From positions 124,001 to 188,000 of the forward strand of contig NZ_SETE01000003.1 in NCBI RefSeq assembly GCF_004152935.1: a stretch of DNA of 64,000 nt, in the 5' to 3' direction. Of the stretch, positions 54,526-63,240 are shown piece by piece (within the stretch, counting starts at the first letter, position 1; each line of letters starts with the position of its first letter). The position numbers and the translations under genes are program-made. Origin of the DNA: Brumimicrobium glaciale. GTDB lineage: Bacteria; Bacteroidota; Bacteroidia; Flavobacteriales_D; Crocinitomicaceae. The notes beneath the pieces were generated by a model. That model did not search any database, was not told where the DNA came from, and was given only the letters and a program-made list of their open reading frames with translations.

Positions 54526-55058
54526 TAAAATCAAGAAAAATAGGTCATTAAAATGACTAAAGGAAGAGGTTGTGTATAACTATGGACAAATTAAAATCAA
54601 TATTGTGTATAATAATCCCTAAAAACGTAGAACATATTACACGATTATAGCTGAAATTAAAAAATTAACAATTTACTTTAAACAATAAGAACATTGGGAA
54701 ATTAAAGAATCGTACTGATCAAGAATGGTTAATGCTGATTTAGGTTAACAGAACCACTATAGAATAAAAGCGCCAAAGCTTCATTTGAGAATGAAATTCT
54801 ATAACTAGTGCTCTAATTCATAAATTCCATCGCTCATTTCACTCCTCTTTTTACTTTATACTTCGTTAAAATTTTAAACCGTAGATATACTTCGGCAGGC
54901 TCTGCACAGGTGGCCTATGCTTGAAATTTTAGCCTTGTCCAAAGTAAAGATCTAAGCACCATTATTAATGAGTTACAGCATTAGTGTTCGCAAAAAAAAC
55001 TATATAGGGGAACAATAAAAAAGTGGTATTACACCTTAAAAGCTATTGATGTTGCATT
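54526..55058. other. Gap between the crt operon and the carH-like gene
   Basis: Contains truncated dispersed-repeat copy 3 (54751-54816) and, at about 54860-54945, a GC-richer island (CTTCGGCAGGCTCTGCACAG, then GTGGCCTATGC) flanked by ATTTTAAACC/GAAATTTTAG, which looks like another short dispersed repeat. No gene is seen. Confidence 0.4.
54751..54816. repeat. Dispersed intergenic repeat, copy 3, truncated
   Basis: GAACCACTATAGAATAAAAG, then TTCATTTGAGAATGAAATTC and TATAACTA match the left 65 bases of copies 1, 2 and 4. The similarity stops after that, leaving no right half. Confidence 0.6.
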
Positions 55059-55913
55059 TTAGTTGCCGATCCAATCTTGAATTGGAAAAACTCTTTCAGA
55101 TTTTGGCAAACCATAACTGTCAATCATTCCTCCGCCCAAGAAAATTGGAAGATTAACTTGCTCCAATAGCTGATCCATATAATCCTTGTAATAAGACTCG
55201 CTAATATTTGCAATCATTGAAACAATAAGATTCTTTGGGTTCATGGTAGGTATAGAATTTTTCAAATCACCTATTGGAAGATTTACGCCAAGATACAGAG
55301 TACGATAGTTCCTTTTCTTTAATATGTAATTGTAATAAAGTAAACTGATTTCATGAAATTCACCTTCTGGAGTAAATAGAACTGCATCAAACCTTCTTTT
55401 TTCAACATTAGGAAGCTTATCCGTTTCAACAATAATTTTTTGGCGAATAATATTAGAAACGAAATGCTCTTGAACGGGACTTATGGTTCCAACAACCCAA
55501 AGCACTCCAATTCTATTTAAAAAAGAAACCAGGTAATTTTTATAAACCACTTCCAAACCTTCTTTTTCAATTGTTTTGGTAATTACACGCTCAAAAGTAT
55601 CGTAATCAATTTCTACCATTGACTGAATCAATAAGCTAACAACCGCACTAAAAGTATGGGTGGTGTCGCATATTTCTCGAACTTGTGTACGTATTTCGCC
55701 TTCTGAACATTCTGCAATTTTGGATATTTTCAATCCACTATCATAAAGAATAGCTATGTTTAAAAGCTTCACCAGGTCTTCATCCGAATAGCTTCTGATT
55801 TTAGTTTCAGTTCGGGCAGGAGACAATAACCCATAACGCTTTTCCCAAACCCGCAATGTGTGGGCCTTGATCCCTGTTAAGGTTTCTAAATCTTTAATTT
55901 TGTATTCTGCCAT
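55059..55913 (-). CDS. CarH/LitR-like MerR regulator with cobalamin-binding domain
   Basis: 284 residues. The N-terminal MerR winged helix (KIKDLETLTGIKAHTLRVWE, RYGLLSPAR) is followed by a helical bundle with W139-x9-E149-H150, which matches the W-x9-EH signature lining the upper face of adenosylcobalamin in CarH. The C-terminal Rossmann domain has H187 in PEGEFHEIS, at the lower-ligand position (E-x-H-x-x-S instead of D-x-H-x-x-G), then LGVNLPIGDL and IFLGGGMID. CarH-type proteins repress in the dark and release DNA when light breaks the cobalt-carbon bond. It is encoded 611 bases upstream of the crt promoter, on the same strand. Light response is inferred. Confidence 0.85.
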   Translation of the reverse strand: MAEYKIKDLETLTGIKAHTLRVWEKRYGLLSPARTETKIRSYSDEDLVKLLNIAILYDSGLKISKIAECSEGEIRTQVREICDTTHTFSAVVSLLIQSMVEIDYDTFERVITKTIEKEGLEVVYKNYLVSFLNRIGVLWVVGTISPVQEHFVSNIIRQKIIVETDKLPNVEKRRFDAVLFTPEGEFHEISLLYYNYILKKRNYRTLYLGVNLPIGDLKNSIPTMNPKNLIVSMIANISESYYKDYMDQLLEQVNLPIFLGGGMIDSYGLPKSERVFPIQDWIGN

Positions 55914-55995
55914 AAGGGATAAACATCTTGCTAGTGGTTTGGTTCAGTTTTAAGTCTATTTCTGTATTTTTTTATGCATTTAATTGAAATTTTTC

Positions 55996-56003
55996 CAAAG
56001 ATA
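55996..56003 (-). promoter_or_regulatory. -7 element of the carH-like gene
   Basis: The minus strand reads TATCTTTG, the same octamer as the crt promoter, 83 bases before the ATG. No matching TTG was seen at -33. Confidence 0.55.
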
Positions 56004-56440
56004 GCTTTTCAAATATAAGGCATCTAAATTATTCTATTTTAGTATTACAGTTTGTAAATATAAAACACCCGTTCCAGAGAAGTGAAATATGATTGACTCC
56101 ACTTATAGTTGCCAGCAGCCTCAATTTACAACTGAGAAGCTTTCAAATCCATAGCTAGATCTTCTTATTGGTTAACTATCATTACAGACTTTGATTTGAG
56201 CGCTAATGAACATTTACTTTTCAGAAAACGAAAAATGGGGATTCCTCCTCCGATTATTTCATAAGGACGAGGAATGACATTCGGTTGATTTTTATAACAA
56301 TGCCGAGGAATCCATTCAGAGAAGGAGAACGCACTTCTTTTCAATCAATAAAACTTATTCTTATCTGTTTTGATAATGGAAATAGGGATAATAAAAAGGG
56401 ATCAAAAATATAATTAATCAAGGATACAATTCTCGATACA

Positions 56441-56673
56441 AAACACTGTGGACTAAAAGCATCATAGGTTCGAATGAGAATAAAATTCTACAACTATCAG
56501 AATATTTAGATACTTAATGTTAGACATTAGACAGTTAGACGTTAGACAAAAGACGAAAAGTCTAATGTCTAATATCTATTGTTTGATTTAAACTTTTTAG
56601 AAGCTAGAGTTAGATGCACTAATCCCGATGGCTTATCGGGAGCATAGTTTTAACTATTTCTGAGACCAATAAA
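56441..56673. repeat. Dispersed intergenic repeat, copy 4 (longest)
   Basis: Starts AACACTGTGGACTAAAAGC and ends TTTCTGAGACCAATAAA, 3 bases before the stop of the minus-strand epimerase gene. Internally it has four TTAGAC units (GTTAGACATTAGACAGTTAG...) faced by GTCTAATGTCTAA, able to form a hairpin, and CCCGAT-GGCTT-ATCGGG (56624-56640). Confidence 0.75.
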
Positions 56674-56675
56674 CC

Positions 56676-57623
56676 TTACAAATTATTCAATTCCTTATAT
56701 ACAGGCGAATTGATTACTTTTTCGATTCCTTCTTTTAATGGTAAAAACTCTCTATCCAATAGGCTTCTAACTTTTTCAGTACTTGGCTGTCTTCTTGTCA
56801 TATCACCTTCTTTTAGTGGTGGCAAGAAAATGATTTTAGATTTTGAATTGGTTTGTTTGATAACCAATTTCGCTAACTCGAGAATAGTCGTTTCTATGTC
56901 ATTCCCAACATTAATAACGTCATTAACGAATTTATCATCCTCAAATGCTGTCATACAAGCTGAAACATTATCATCAATATAACAGAAAGTACGTGTTTGA
57001 GATCCATCACCATAAATAGTAATGTCTTTATTATTTAACGCTTGTTTTATAAATTTACTCATCACGAAATCTGGACTTTGCTTTGGCCCGAACGTATTAA
57101 AGAAACGGAAAACAGTATACTTTAAGCCAAACTCGTGGAAATAAGATCTACAATATGCTTCACCAAGATTCTTTACGATTGCGTAAGGCAATTTAGAATT
57201 TAATGGTGTTGTTTGTTCGTGTTGCGGCAACTCTACCGGCTCTCCATAAACCTCAGAAGAAGAAGAAAAGAAAATACGTTTTACTTTAGAGTTTGCACTT
57301 AATTTAAAAATATGATTCATTCCATCGATGTCCTCTAACACCTGCAATGGATGATCAGTTGTTCTTTTGACACCAACAACAGCAGCATAATGAAAAACAT
57401 AATCAAATTGATTGTCATCAAAAATCGCTTTCATTTGATCATAATTATTACAATCTGCTTCTATGAACTGAAAGTTATCAAATTCGCTTGTTGAAATTTT
57501 AAGTTTGTGACCTGTTAGAAAATTATCTACAGCTACAACTTTATAATTCGGGTTTTTAACCATCTCACTTGTTAAGCAGCTTGGAATAAAGCCTGCACCA
57601 CCAGTAACTAGAATATTTATCAT
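56676..57623 (-). CDS. NAD-dependent sugar epimerase/decarboxylase (extended SDR)
   Basis: 315 residues from the ATG at 57621-57623; a longer start at 57638 adds five residues before the dinucleotide motif. Motifs: N-terminal ILVTGGAGFIPSCL, acidic VAVDNFL, HYAAVVGVKRTTDHP, catalytic FFSSSSEVYGEP, PYAIVKN (Y-x3-K), and FFNTFGPKQSPDFVM. It resembles UDP-glucuronate decarboxylases and UDP-sugar epimerases of polysaccharide clusters. The third glycine of GxxGxxG is replaced by proline (codon CCA), which is very unusual and could weaken NAD binding. It lies in a minus-strand surface polysaccharide region. Confidence 0.85.
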   Translation of the reverse strand: MINILVTGGAGFIPSCLTSEMVKNPNYKVVAVDNFLTGHKLKISTSEFDNFQFIEADCNNYDQMKAIFDDNQFDYVFHYAAVVGVKRTTDHPLQVLEDIDGMNHIFKLSANSKVKRIFFSSSSEVYGEPVELPQHEQTTPLNSKLPYAIVKNLGEAYCRSYFHEFGLKYTVFRFFNTFGPKQSPDFVMSKFIKQALNNKDITIYGDGSQTRTFCYIDDNVSACMTAFEDDKFVNDVINVGNDIETTILELAKLVIKQTNSKSKIIFLPPLKEGDMTRRQPSTEKVRSLLDREFLPLKEGIEKVINSPVYKELNNL

Positions 57624-57662
57624 ATATGTTGGATTCACGAATGATTAAAAGGTATTAAAAGA

Positions 57663-57670
57663 CAAATTTA
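57663..57670 (-). promoter_or_regulatory. -7 element of the epimerase gene
   Basis: The minus strand reads TAAATTTG, 39 bases before the ATG at 57623. Confidence 0.5.
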
Positions 57671-57909
57671 AAATTTTTATGTAATAAAAGGAGACATATC
57701 ATAATTAATACTTTTAAATCATGCGATTTTGCGTGATTCGTAGTGTAAATAAAGCGTTTGGTCTATTTTTCGATGATTGAATATGGCTATGGAGTGTATA
57801 AAAACGCGAAACCTCTAAATGATCTTTTTGGAAGCAACATGTTTTAAATCTATCTATAGTAATGATATAATACATTCATTGAAAAATAGACTAAACGCCG
57901 GGCCCTAAA

Positions 57910-58710
57910 TTACTCCTTAACAAATCGCTCTACAAGAACATTCCCGGAAGTTGTTGAAATTCTTACGAAATAAACACCTTTATTTAAAGTGCTTAAATCT
58001 AATTGAGTGGAAATACTTTTTTGAATTGAGGTCAATAAAGATTGTCCAAAAGTATTGTAAACTTCAACTTTATTTATCATTCCATTATCCAATTGAATAT
58101 TTAATTTATTAGCAGTTGGATTTGGGAAGATTGATGCAAATAACTCCTCCTTTTCAATTGAAGCTGGATTGTTGTAAACTAGATCATAACGCTGATTCTC
58201 CAAAACGCCATGCATCAATTCAACCTGACCTTTTGTAAATGAATTTTGACATGTTTCATTTGAATAATCCATGTAGTTTTCAAGCATATCAGGCAAATAA
58301 AATCCCTGAATATTGTCTGTACAAGTGTTTGCTGTAGTGTCGCATCCTACAGATTGTTCCAATGCATTTGGCGTGTCATCAATTCCATCTTGGTTTGTAC
58401 AATCTCCGTCGCCCCAGATATGACGCAATCCTAAGTAGTGTCCAACTTGGTGAGTTAAAGTTCTTCCCAAAACATCATGAGAACCACCACCTAAAAGTAA
58501 ATCATTAGGATTATTTGAACCAAAAGCCTGGTATTGAATTACGACACCATCACTCATTCCAGCGGTAGCACCACCTGGCCAATTCGGCAGATTCGCAGGT
58601 GGTGTTGCATATCCCAACAAAGAAGTAAAACCAAGTATTTCCATGTTCCCAACCCAAATATTCATGTAACGAGTTTGATCATTTCTATGAAAAGCTTGAT
58701 GAACTCTCAC
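57910..58710 (-). pseudogene. Decayed M43 (pappalysin/cytophagalysin) metalloprotease with T9SS domain
   Basis: About 266 codons remain. The zinc motif reads HQVGHYLGLRH: the three zinc His are kept, but the catalytic Glu of HExxH is Gln (codon CAA). The M43 surroundings are clear (MNIWVGNMEILGFTSLLGYA, ENYMDYSNETCQNSFTKGQV) and the T9SS type A tail is intact (ASIFPNPTANKLNIQL ... VLVERFVKE). The signal peptide and the first part of the protease are missing: upstream of the GTG at 58710 the frame meets TAG within five codons and homology stops at FVRVHQAFHRNDQTRYMNIW. It is a 5'-truncated, catalytically dead remnant. Confidence 0.82.
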
Positions 58711-58722
58711 GAATGTTATTTT

Positions 58723-58885
58723 CTATGATTAAGCAAGGTTGATTTCAGTAGTGAGTGCCGAGTATTGAGTAAAGAGGCGAATTGAACAAGTGAATTGCTA
58801 AACTCCAAACTCTCGAAAAAACTAAAACTTGAAAATACCAGTTCATCATTAAAAGCTAACGTCAGCTCAATACTCACTACTCGAG
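58723..58885. repeat. Inverted AGTAGTGAGTATTGAG motifs around the truncation point
   Basis: AGTAGTGAGTGCCGAGTATTGAGT near 58750 is faced by CTCAATACTCACTACTC near 58866, so the motif lies in opposite orientation on both sides of the 160-base gap. It may mark the junction at which the protease gene was cut. Confidence 0.5.
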
Positions 58886-58902
58886 ACTGGCTACTGATTA
58901 TG

Positions 58903-59742
58903 CTAAACATAATCCGCCATATCCCCTTCTACTTTCCTAAAGTAAAACAAGCCACTCACAAATATCACCAAGATCATAATTATTGAAACGAACATCAATG
59001 GTCCAGGAGCATCACCTCCAAACATTGACCAACGGAAACCTTGAACAACTCCAGCCATTGGATTCAAATAATAAAGTGTAGCTGCCCATTCTGGAAGTTG
59101 CTTTACGGCAAATTCTGCTGGATAAGCAACAGGAGTGATGTACAAACCAATCTGCACCATAAAAGGAACAATGTGCTGAAAATCTCTATAACGAACTGTT
59201 AAAGCACTTAACCAAATACCAACCGCTAAAGCTGCAATCACTCCGATTAAAATAAATACTGGTGCCAACCAAACATTTGCTGATGGTGGAACTTGAAAAT
59301 AAATCATTAAGACTATCATGATTAATAAAGCCACTCCGAAATCAATGAAACCAACAACTGCTTTGGACAATGGTATAATTAATCGTGGAAAATAAATTTT
59401 CTTAATCATATTCTGACTCGCAATTATCGAGCTTCCCGAGTTCGTCATTACATAAGAAAAATAACTCCACACGCTTAATCCCGCAACAGTAAATAGAATA
59501 TGAGGAACTTCTCCAGTTTCTACTCCAACAAAGCGTCCAAATACCAAAGAAAGAATTAACAGAGTAATTATAGGCTGTAAAATTGCCCAAAGAAAACCAA
59601 TGGTGGTTTGTGCATAGCGCACTCTAAAATCTCTCCACGCTAAAGTGACAAATAAATCTTTGTATTGGTATAATTCCTTGAAATCTGGAATGATGGATTT
59701 CTTGTCGGCGTCTATTATTGTTTTGTGGACTGGTTTGCTCAT
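58903..59742 (-). CDS. Wzm/TagG-type ABC transporter permease for polysaccharide export
   Basis: 279 residues with six membrane segments. ABC2_membrane marks: YKDLFVTLAWRDFRVRYAQT (N-terminal amphipathic region), TTIGFLWAILQPIITLLILS, AALAVGIWLSALTVRYRDFQH, YITPVAYPAEF and YYLNPMAGVVQGFRWSMFG. Such permeases export O-antigen or other lipid-linked polysaccharides with an ATP-binding partner. No partner gene is adjacent: downstream on the same strand is the decayed protease, so the ATPase gene was lost from here or lies elsewhere. The promoter -7 element (TACTTTTG) is at 59782-59789. Confidence 0.9.
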   Translation of the reverse strand: MSKPVHKTIIDADKKSIIPDFKELYQYKDLFVTLAWRDFRVRYAQTTIGFLWAILQPIITLLILSLVFGRFVGVETGEVPHILFTVAGLSVWSYFSYVMTNSGSSIIASQNMIKKIYFPRLIIPLSKAVVGFIDFGVALLIMIVLMIYFQVPPSANVWLAPVFILIGVIAALAVGIWLSALTVRYRDFQHIVPFMVQIGLYITPVAYPAEFAVKQLPEWAATLYYLNPMAGVVQGFRWSMFGGDAPGPLMFVSIIMILVIFVSGLFYFRKVEGDMADYV

Positions 59743-59781
59743 AGGTGAGTTAAATTTTTAAGCCTTTTATGTATTGGAAGG

Positions 59782-59789
59782 CAAAAGTA
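59782..59789 (-). promoter_or_regulatory. -7 element of the ABC permease gene
   Basis: The minus strand reads TACTTTTG, 39 bases before the ATG. Confidence 0.55.
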
Positions 59790-59847
59790 AGCATTTTTAA
59801 AGTTTAAAGTTGAGTTCTTCATGAATTGGTTTTTCCTATAAATCATC

Positions 59848-60927
59848 TTAATAATTCAAATCATCATCAGAGAAAACGAGGCTTACCTTTTCTGGAGGAA
59901 TTCCCTTGAATGGAAGATAGTAAACTCGTTTATCTACCGCTTTCTTGAAACACTTGAATCTCTTTGATATAATCTCAGAATAAATTTCCTCTAGTCCGAA
60001 AAACATAAGTGAATTAAAACCAAAGTGCTTTAATTCATTTAAAGCAGCATTTATCAAAGAGTAAGTTATTTCAGATCTATTATTAACAGTGGTTTGAATA
60101 TCACTTATAATAAACCTTTTATAGTCTCTCACTTTTTTCAAAACTATACTTCCGACTATTTGATTCTCCTCATAACAACAAATGTGAATTACCTCATTTT
60201 CTTTAATATTCGTTCTATTTGCATTTAACTTATTTGAGAACTTATTTTTTAAAAGTTCTTGTGTCCAATCAACAACAAACAAATCCGAGTTCCGTGCTTT
60301 ATAATCGATCTCAATTCTTGAATAATCATTATTGAAATTAATCATTAATTTTGATTTTAACTTGGACTTATTTGTAGTATTTTTATAAATCAAGTTGAAT
60401 AATACAGCAATAGGTAACACCACCAACTTAAGAACTCGTCTATTTTTAAAAAGTTCTCTTGAAAAGCTCAAGTAATCCTGAACAATATAATTGTTGCTCT
60501 TAAATCGTTTTGTATCTACTTCGACAAAACCCATTTTCTCAAATGAATTAAAAATCTTCGGAACAGGAAATATTGTGAATATTGGTACGTTCTTATTTGT
60601 CTCTATAAAATGCTTGACCAGTTTCTTAAAGTTACCAGGGTATTCCTTATTCACAAAAGCGGAAGAAGTTTGAACGCAAAAATAGTTTTTAGACTTATAG
60701 CTAGCAGGTAGAGCTAGCGTACCCAAAAAACCAACTATCTTAGATTTACCGTTTAACATCACTGAACCTCTAATTTGTCCGAAATTATTGGTCTTGTTTT
60801 GATATTCTAAAATACTAGCAATAACACTATCAGCAGAACTAGCTGATTTAGGCATGAAATCATCAGTGCTCAAAAACTCAATTAACGCTTCGTTATTTTC
60901 ACCAGTATAACTTTCTATTTTAACCAT
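59848..60927 (-). CDS. GNAT-like acyltransferase family protein in a polysaccharide cluster
   Basis: 359 residues. The first 160 residues (IESYTGENNEALIEFLSTDD, GQIRGSVMLNGKSKIVGFLG, FVNKEYPGNFKKLVKHFIET, PIFTIFPVPKIFNSFEKMGF) and a second half (VIHICCYEENQIVGSIVLKK, ISDIQTTVNNRSEITYSLIN) both look like GNAT-fold halves, so a tandem GNAT (FemAB-like) arrangement is likely. Neighbours suggest acylation of a sugar or lipid carrier. It overlaps the start of the deacetylase gene region by 13 bases (ends of one and start of the next), so the two are coupled. Confidence 0.65.
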   Translation of the reverse strand: MVKIESYTGENNEALIEFLSTDDFMPKSASSADSVIASILEYQNKTNNFGQIRGSVMLNGKSKIVGFLGTLALPASYKSKNYFCVQTSSAFVNKEYPGNFKKLVKHFIETNKNVPIFTIFPVPKIFNSFEKMGFVEVDTKRFKSNNYIVQDYLSFSRELFKNRRVLKLVVLPIAVLFNLIYKNTTNKSKLKSKLMINFNNDYSRIEIDYKARNSDLFVVDWTQELLKNKFSNKLNANRTNIKENEVIHICCYEENQIVGSIVLKKVRDYKRFIISDIQTTVNNRSEITYSLINAALNELKHFGFNSLMFFGLEEIYSEIISKRFKCFKKAVDKRVYYLPFKGIPPEKVSLVFSDDDLNY

Positions 60928-61823
60928 CTTCTGATCTTATTGTGAAAGTTATTTATTCTAAAAATATTTTTATAATGATTATTAGAATAAATAAGAATTC
61001 GGTCTAATACTTTTAATTCTTTTTTGTGCTTGAACTCTGCAATATCGTTATCTACCAATAAAAGATACTTATACCCTGCTTCTTTTGCTAATTCCAAACC
61101 TAATTCAGAATACATACCGTTTGGAAATGCAAATACCTCAACTGGTTTATTTAATATCTTTTCTAATTGGGTCTTACTTTCTGAAAGTTCCTGTTTTAAG
61201 AATTCAGATTGATTATCTTCAATCTTTAAATTTGGGTGAGATAAACTGTGACTACCAATTAAAATTCCAGCATCAGAAACTTCTTTTAGCTGTTTAGTGT
61301 TCATCATTTTAGTTCTGTTTATTTTAGTGGGAGCCTCCTCTTCTAATTTAAAAACTATTAATTCTCTTTTTTCAGTCGTTAAAGATAACAGTTTTTTAAA
61401 TATTTCTAAAGCAAGCTTTTCAGCATTTTCTATATTAATATTATATTCAAAAGTGTCTTCTCCTATCTGAATTTCAAAACCTTTGCTTTCTTTAGCATAA
61501 GCGTCTAAAGTGTCATTCAATTGTTGTGTCCAGATTTGATAATCAGTCTTTATGCAATTAACGACTACATTTAATACCGCAGGAATATTATGCTTTTTTA
61601 ATAGAGGAAATGCATTATAATAAAAATCTTCAAACCCATCATCAAAAGTCAGAATCAACTGTTTTTTGATTACATTTTCTTTAACATCGCTGGGCAAGCA
61701 TATTTCGTAGTTTTTAGAGATAAATTTCAGTAGTTTTTCAAAAGTTTTTATTGACATTCCTGGCCATGATGGGAAATGTTCATCTGTGATTTTATGAAGA
61801 CATAGAATGGTAACTTTTGACAT
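60915..61823 (-). CDS. Polysaccharide deacetylase (NodB domain)
   Basis: 302 residues. NodB motifs: LTFDDGFEDFY (metal and catalytic Asp pair), IGSHSLSHPNLK (metal His pair), and FAFPNGMYSELG. It removes N-acetyl or other acyl groups from a surface polysaccharide or a lipid-linked intermediate. There is no signal peptide, so a cytoplasmic action on a precursor is likely. It is followed 13 bases into its end by the GNAT-like gene and preceded 2 bases away by the glycosyltransferase, so all three are one operon. Confidence 0.88.
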   Translation of the reverse strand: MSKVTILCLHKITDEHFPSWPGMSIKTFEKLLKFISKNYEICLPSDVKENVIKKQLILTFDDGFEDFYYNAFPLLKKHNIPAVLNVVVNCIKTDYQIWTQQLNDTLDAYAKESKGFEIQIGEDTFEYNINIENAEKLALEIFKKLLSLTTEKRELIVFKLEEEAPTKINRTKMMNTKQLKEVSDAGILIGSHSLSHPNLKIEDNQSEFLKQELSESKTQLEKILNKPVEVFAFPNGMYSELGLELAKEAGYKYLLLVDNDIAEFKHKKELKVLDRILIYSNNHYKNIFRINNFHNKIRRWLK

Positions 61824-61825
61824 GG

Positions 61826-63163
61826 TTAATTATTTTTGTTGCAAACATCTAAAATTATCTTTGAAAGCTTCTCAACTTGAAATTTACGTGAATAAATTTC
61901 TGTATTTGTAGTTTCACATTTTATTTGCCCTGTGTTTCTAAACTCTTCTGACAAAGATATAAGTGTTTCTAAAAGATGCTTTTGATTTTTAACAATAGTT
62001 CCAGAATTTGTTAAGCTTAATATTTCTTCTTGCACTTTGAAGTTTACTTTATTTACATCTTCGTCTTGATAAAGAAAATTGAAGTATTCATCTCCTTTTT
62101 CTTCACTAAAGCAAAATAATATCTTACGCTGTAATGCCATGTAGTCAAACATTTTACTACCTACTATACAATAATCATTAAACAATAACATAACATTGTG
62201 TTTCGCTAATATTTTAAATAAATCTTGGTTATTTAATTTTGGATAAATATTTACTAATGAATTTAAAGAGGGAAACTCTGAATTAATTAATCTTTGAACT
62301 TCTTTTTTCTTATTTATACCATAAAAATTCAATTCAAATGAAAAGTCGTTATATAACAAGACAAAGTCATTAAATTGGCTTAAGACTACTTTCAATGGGT
62401 GCCAAGGATATACCGTACCAACAAAAGCAAACTTTAGAACCTCATTGTTCTGTTTTAAGTTCTTTATTGCTTCTTTGTTATCAGGATTATAACCGTTTGA
62501 TATAATCTCGATATTTTTGTCTAGAATTAGACTTGATATCTTATTGGAATGAAAATCAGAAACAGCAACAATTCTTAAAGCACTTTTTATATATCTTTTC
62601 TCAAAAAACTCATTCCATTTTCTAAGGAAAGTGTTTACACTGCGTGATTTGCTTTGAGACCAGGGATCTCTATAATCAGCAATCCACGGAGGATTGTTTT
62701 TTTTACTCAGCTTCGATGCATATTTAAACAAGATGTGCGGAGCACCGGTTGCAATTATTAAATCTACATCATTATCTTTCAAATACTCTTTAGCTCCAAA
62801 ATACAATCCAGATTTAGTACCTACAAAACACAAAAACTGCATCATCTCATAATAAGCAGTAATTGCTTTGCGAATGATTCTAAACTTACCTTCTCCGTAT
62901 TTTAACAGTAAACGATTTGATAAATTTGGTTTGTAGGGCGTACGAATAACTGTACCATATTCCGTCTCTTCAATAATTGTTTTATCTGATTCTCCTGGTG
63001 CAATATAATCTAAATGATTCCCATATTTATTCCCCCACTGACGAGTAACGACCACAGGGTGAATTCCAAATTCATTAAAGTATTTATACCAGGAATATGG
63101 ACGCAGACCCCCTACAGAGACATAAGGCGGAAAATCATAGGCGAGGATAAGGACTTTTTTCAT
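61826..63163 (-). CDS. Glycosyltransferase (GT4-like, GT-B fold)
   Basis: 445 residues from the ATG at 63161-63163, chosen because MKKVLILAYDFPPYVSVGGL is the conserved beginning; an upstream start at 63205 adds 14 non-conserved residues. Other marks: DLIIATGAPHILFKYASKLS, PPWIADYRDPWSQSKSR, VAVSDFHSNKI, SNGYNPDN and KFAFVGTVYPWHPLKVVLSQ. The C-terminal acceptor-side Glu motif is poorly conserved (NDYCIVGSKMFDYMALQRKI). It adds a sugar to a surface glycan; donor unknown. Divergent from the next glycosyltransferase gene, with 77 bases between start codons. Confidence 0.87.
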   Translation of the reverse strand: MKKVLILAYDFPPYVSVGGLRPYSWYKYFNEFGIHPVVVTRQWGNKYGNHLDYIAPGESDKTIIEETEYGTVIRTPYKPNLSNRLLLKYGEGKFRIIRKAITAYYEMMQFLCFVGTKSGLYFGAKEYLKDNDVDLIIATGAPHILFKYASKLSKKNNPPWIADYRDPWSQSKSRSVNTFLRKWNEFFEKRYIKSALRIVAVSDFHSNKISSLILDKNIEIISNGYNPDNKEAIKNLKQNNEVLKFAFVGTVYPWHPLKVVLSQFNDFVLLYNDFSFELNFYGINKKKEVQRLINSEFPSLNSLVNIYPKLNNQDLFKILAKHNVMLLFNDYCIVGSKMFDYMALQRKILFCFSEEKGDEYFNFLYQDEDVNKVNFKVQEEILSLTNSGTIVKNQKHLLETLISLSEEFRNTGQIKCETTNTEIYSRKFQVEKLSKIILDVCNKNN

Positions 63164-63240
63164 AATTGGCGTAAATATAGAAAAATGTAAAACTAATGAA
63201 TTCATTATCTTTCATTAACTTTAAACTCTCAATTGAAACA

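Larger units (their letters stand above)
55914..56675. other. Gap upstream of the carH-like gene
   Basis: 762 bases holding the carH-like promoter (55996-56003) and dispersed-repeat copy 4 at the far end. The middle (56040-56440) is AT-rich with no supported gene. Confidence 0.45.

Noticed and set aside
58795-58986. Short frame in the gap between the decayed protease and the ABC permease
   Set aside because: It overlaps the 3' end of the conserved permease gene and the inverted repeat motifs, with no homology.
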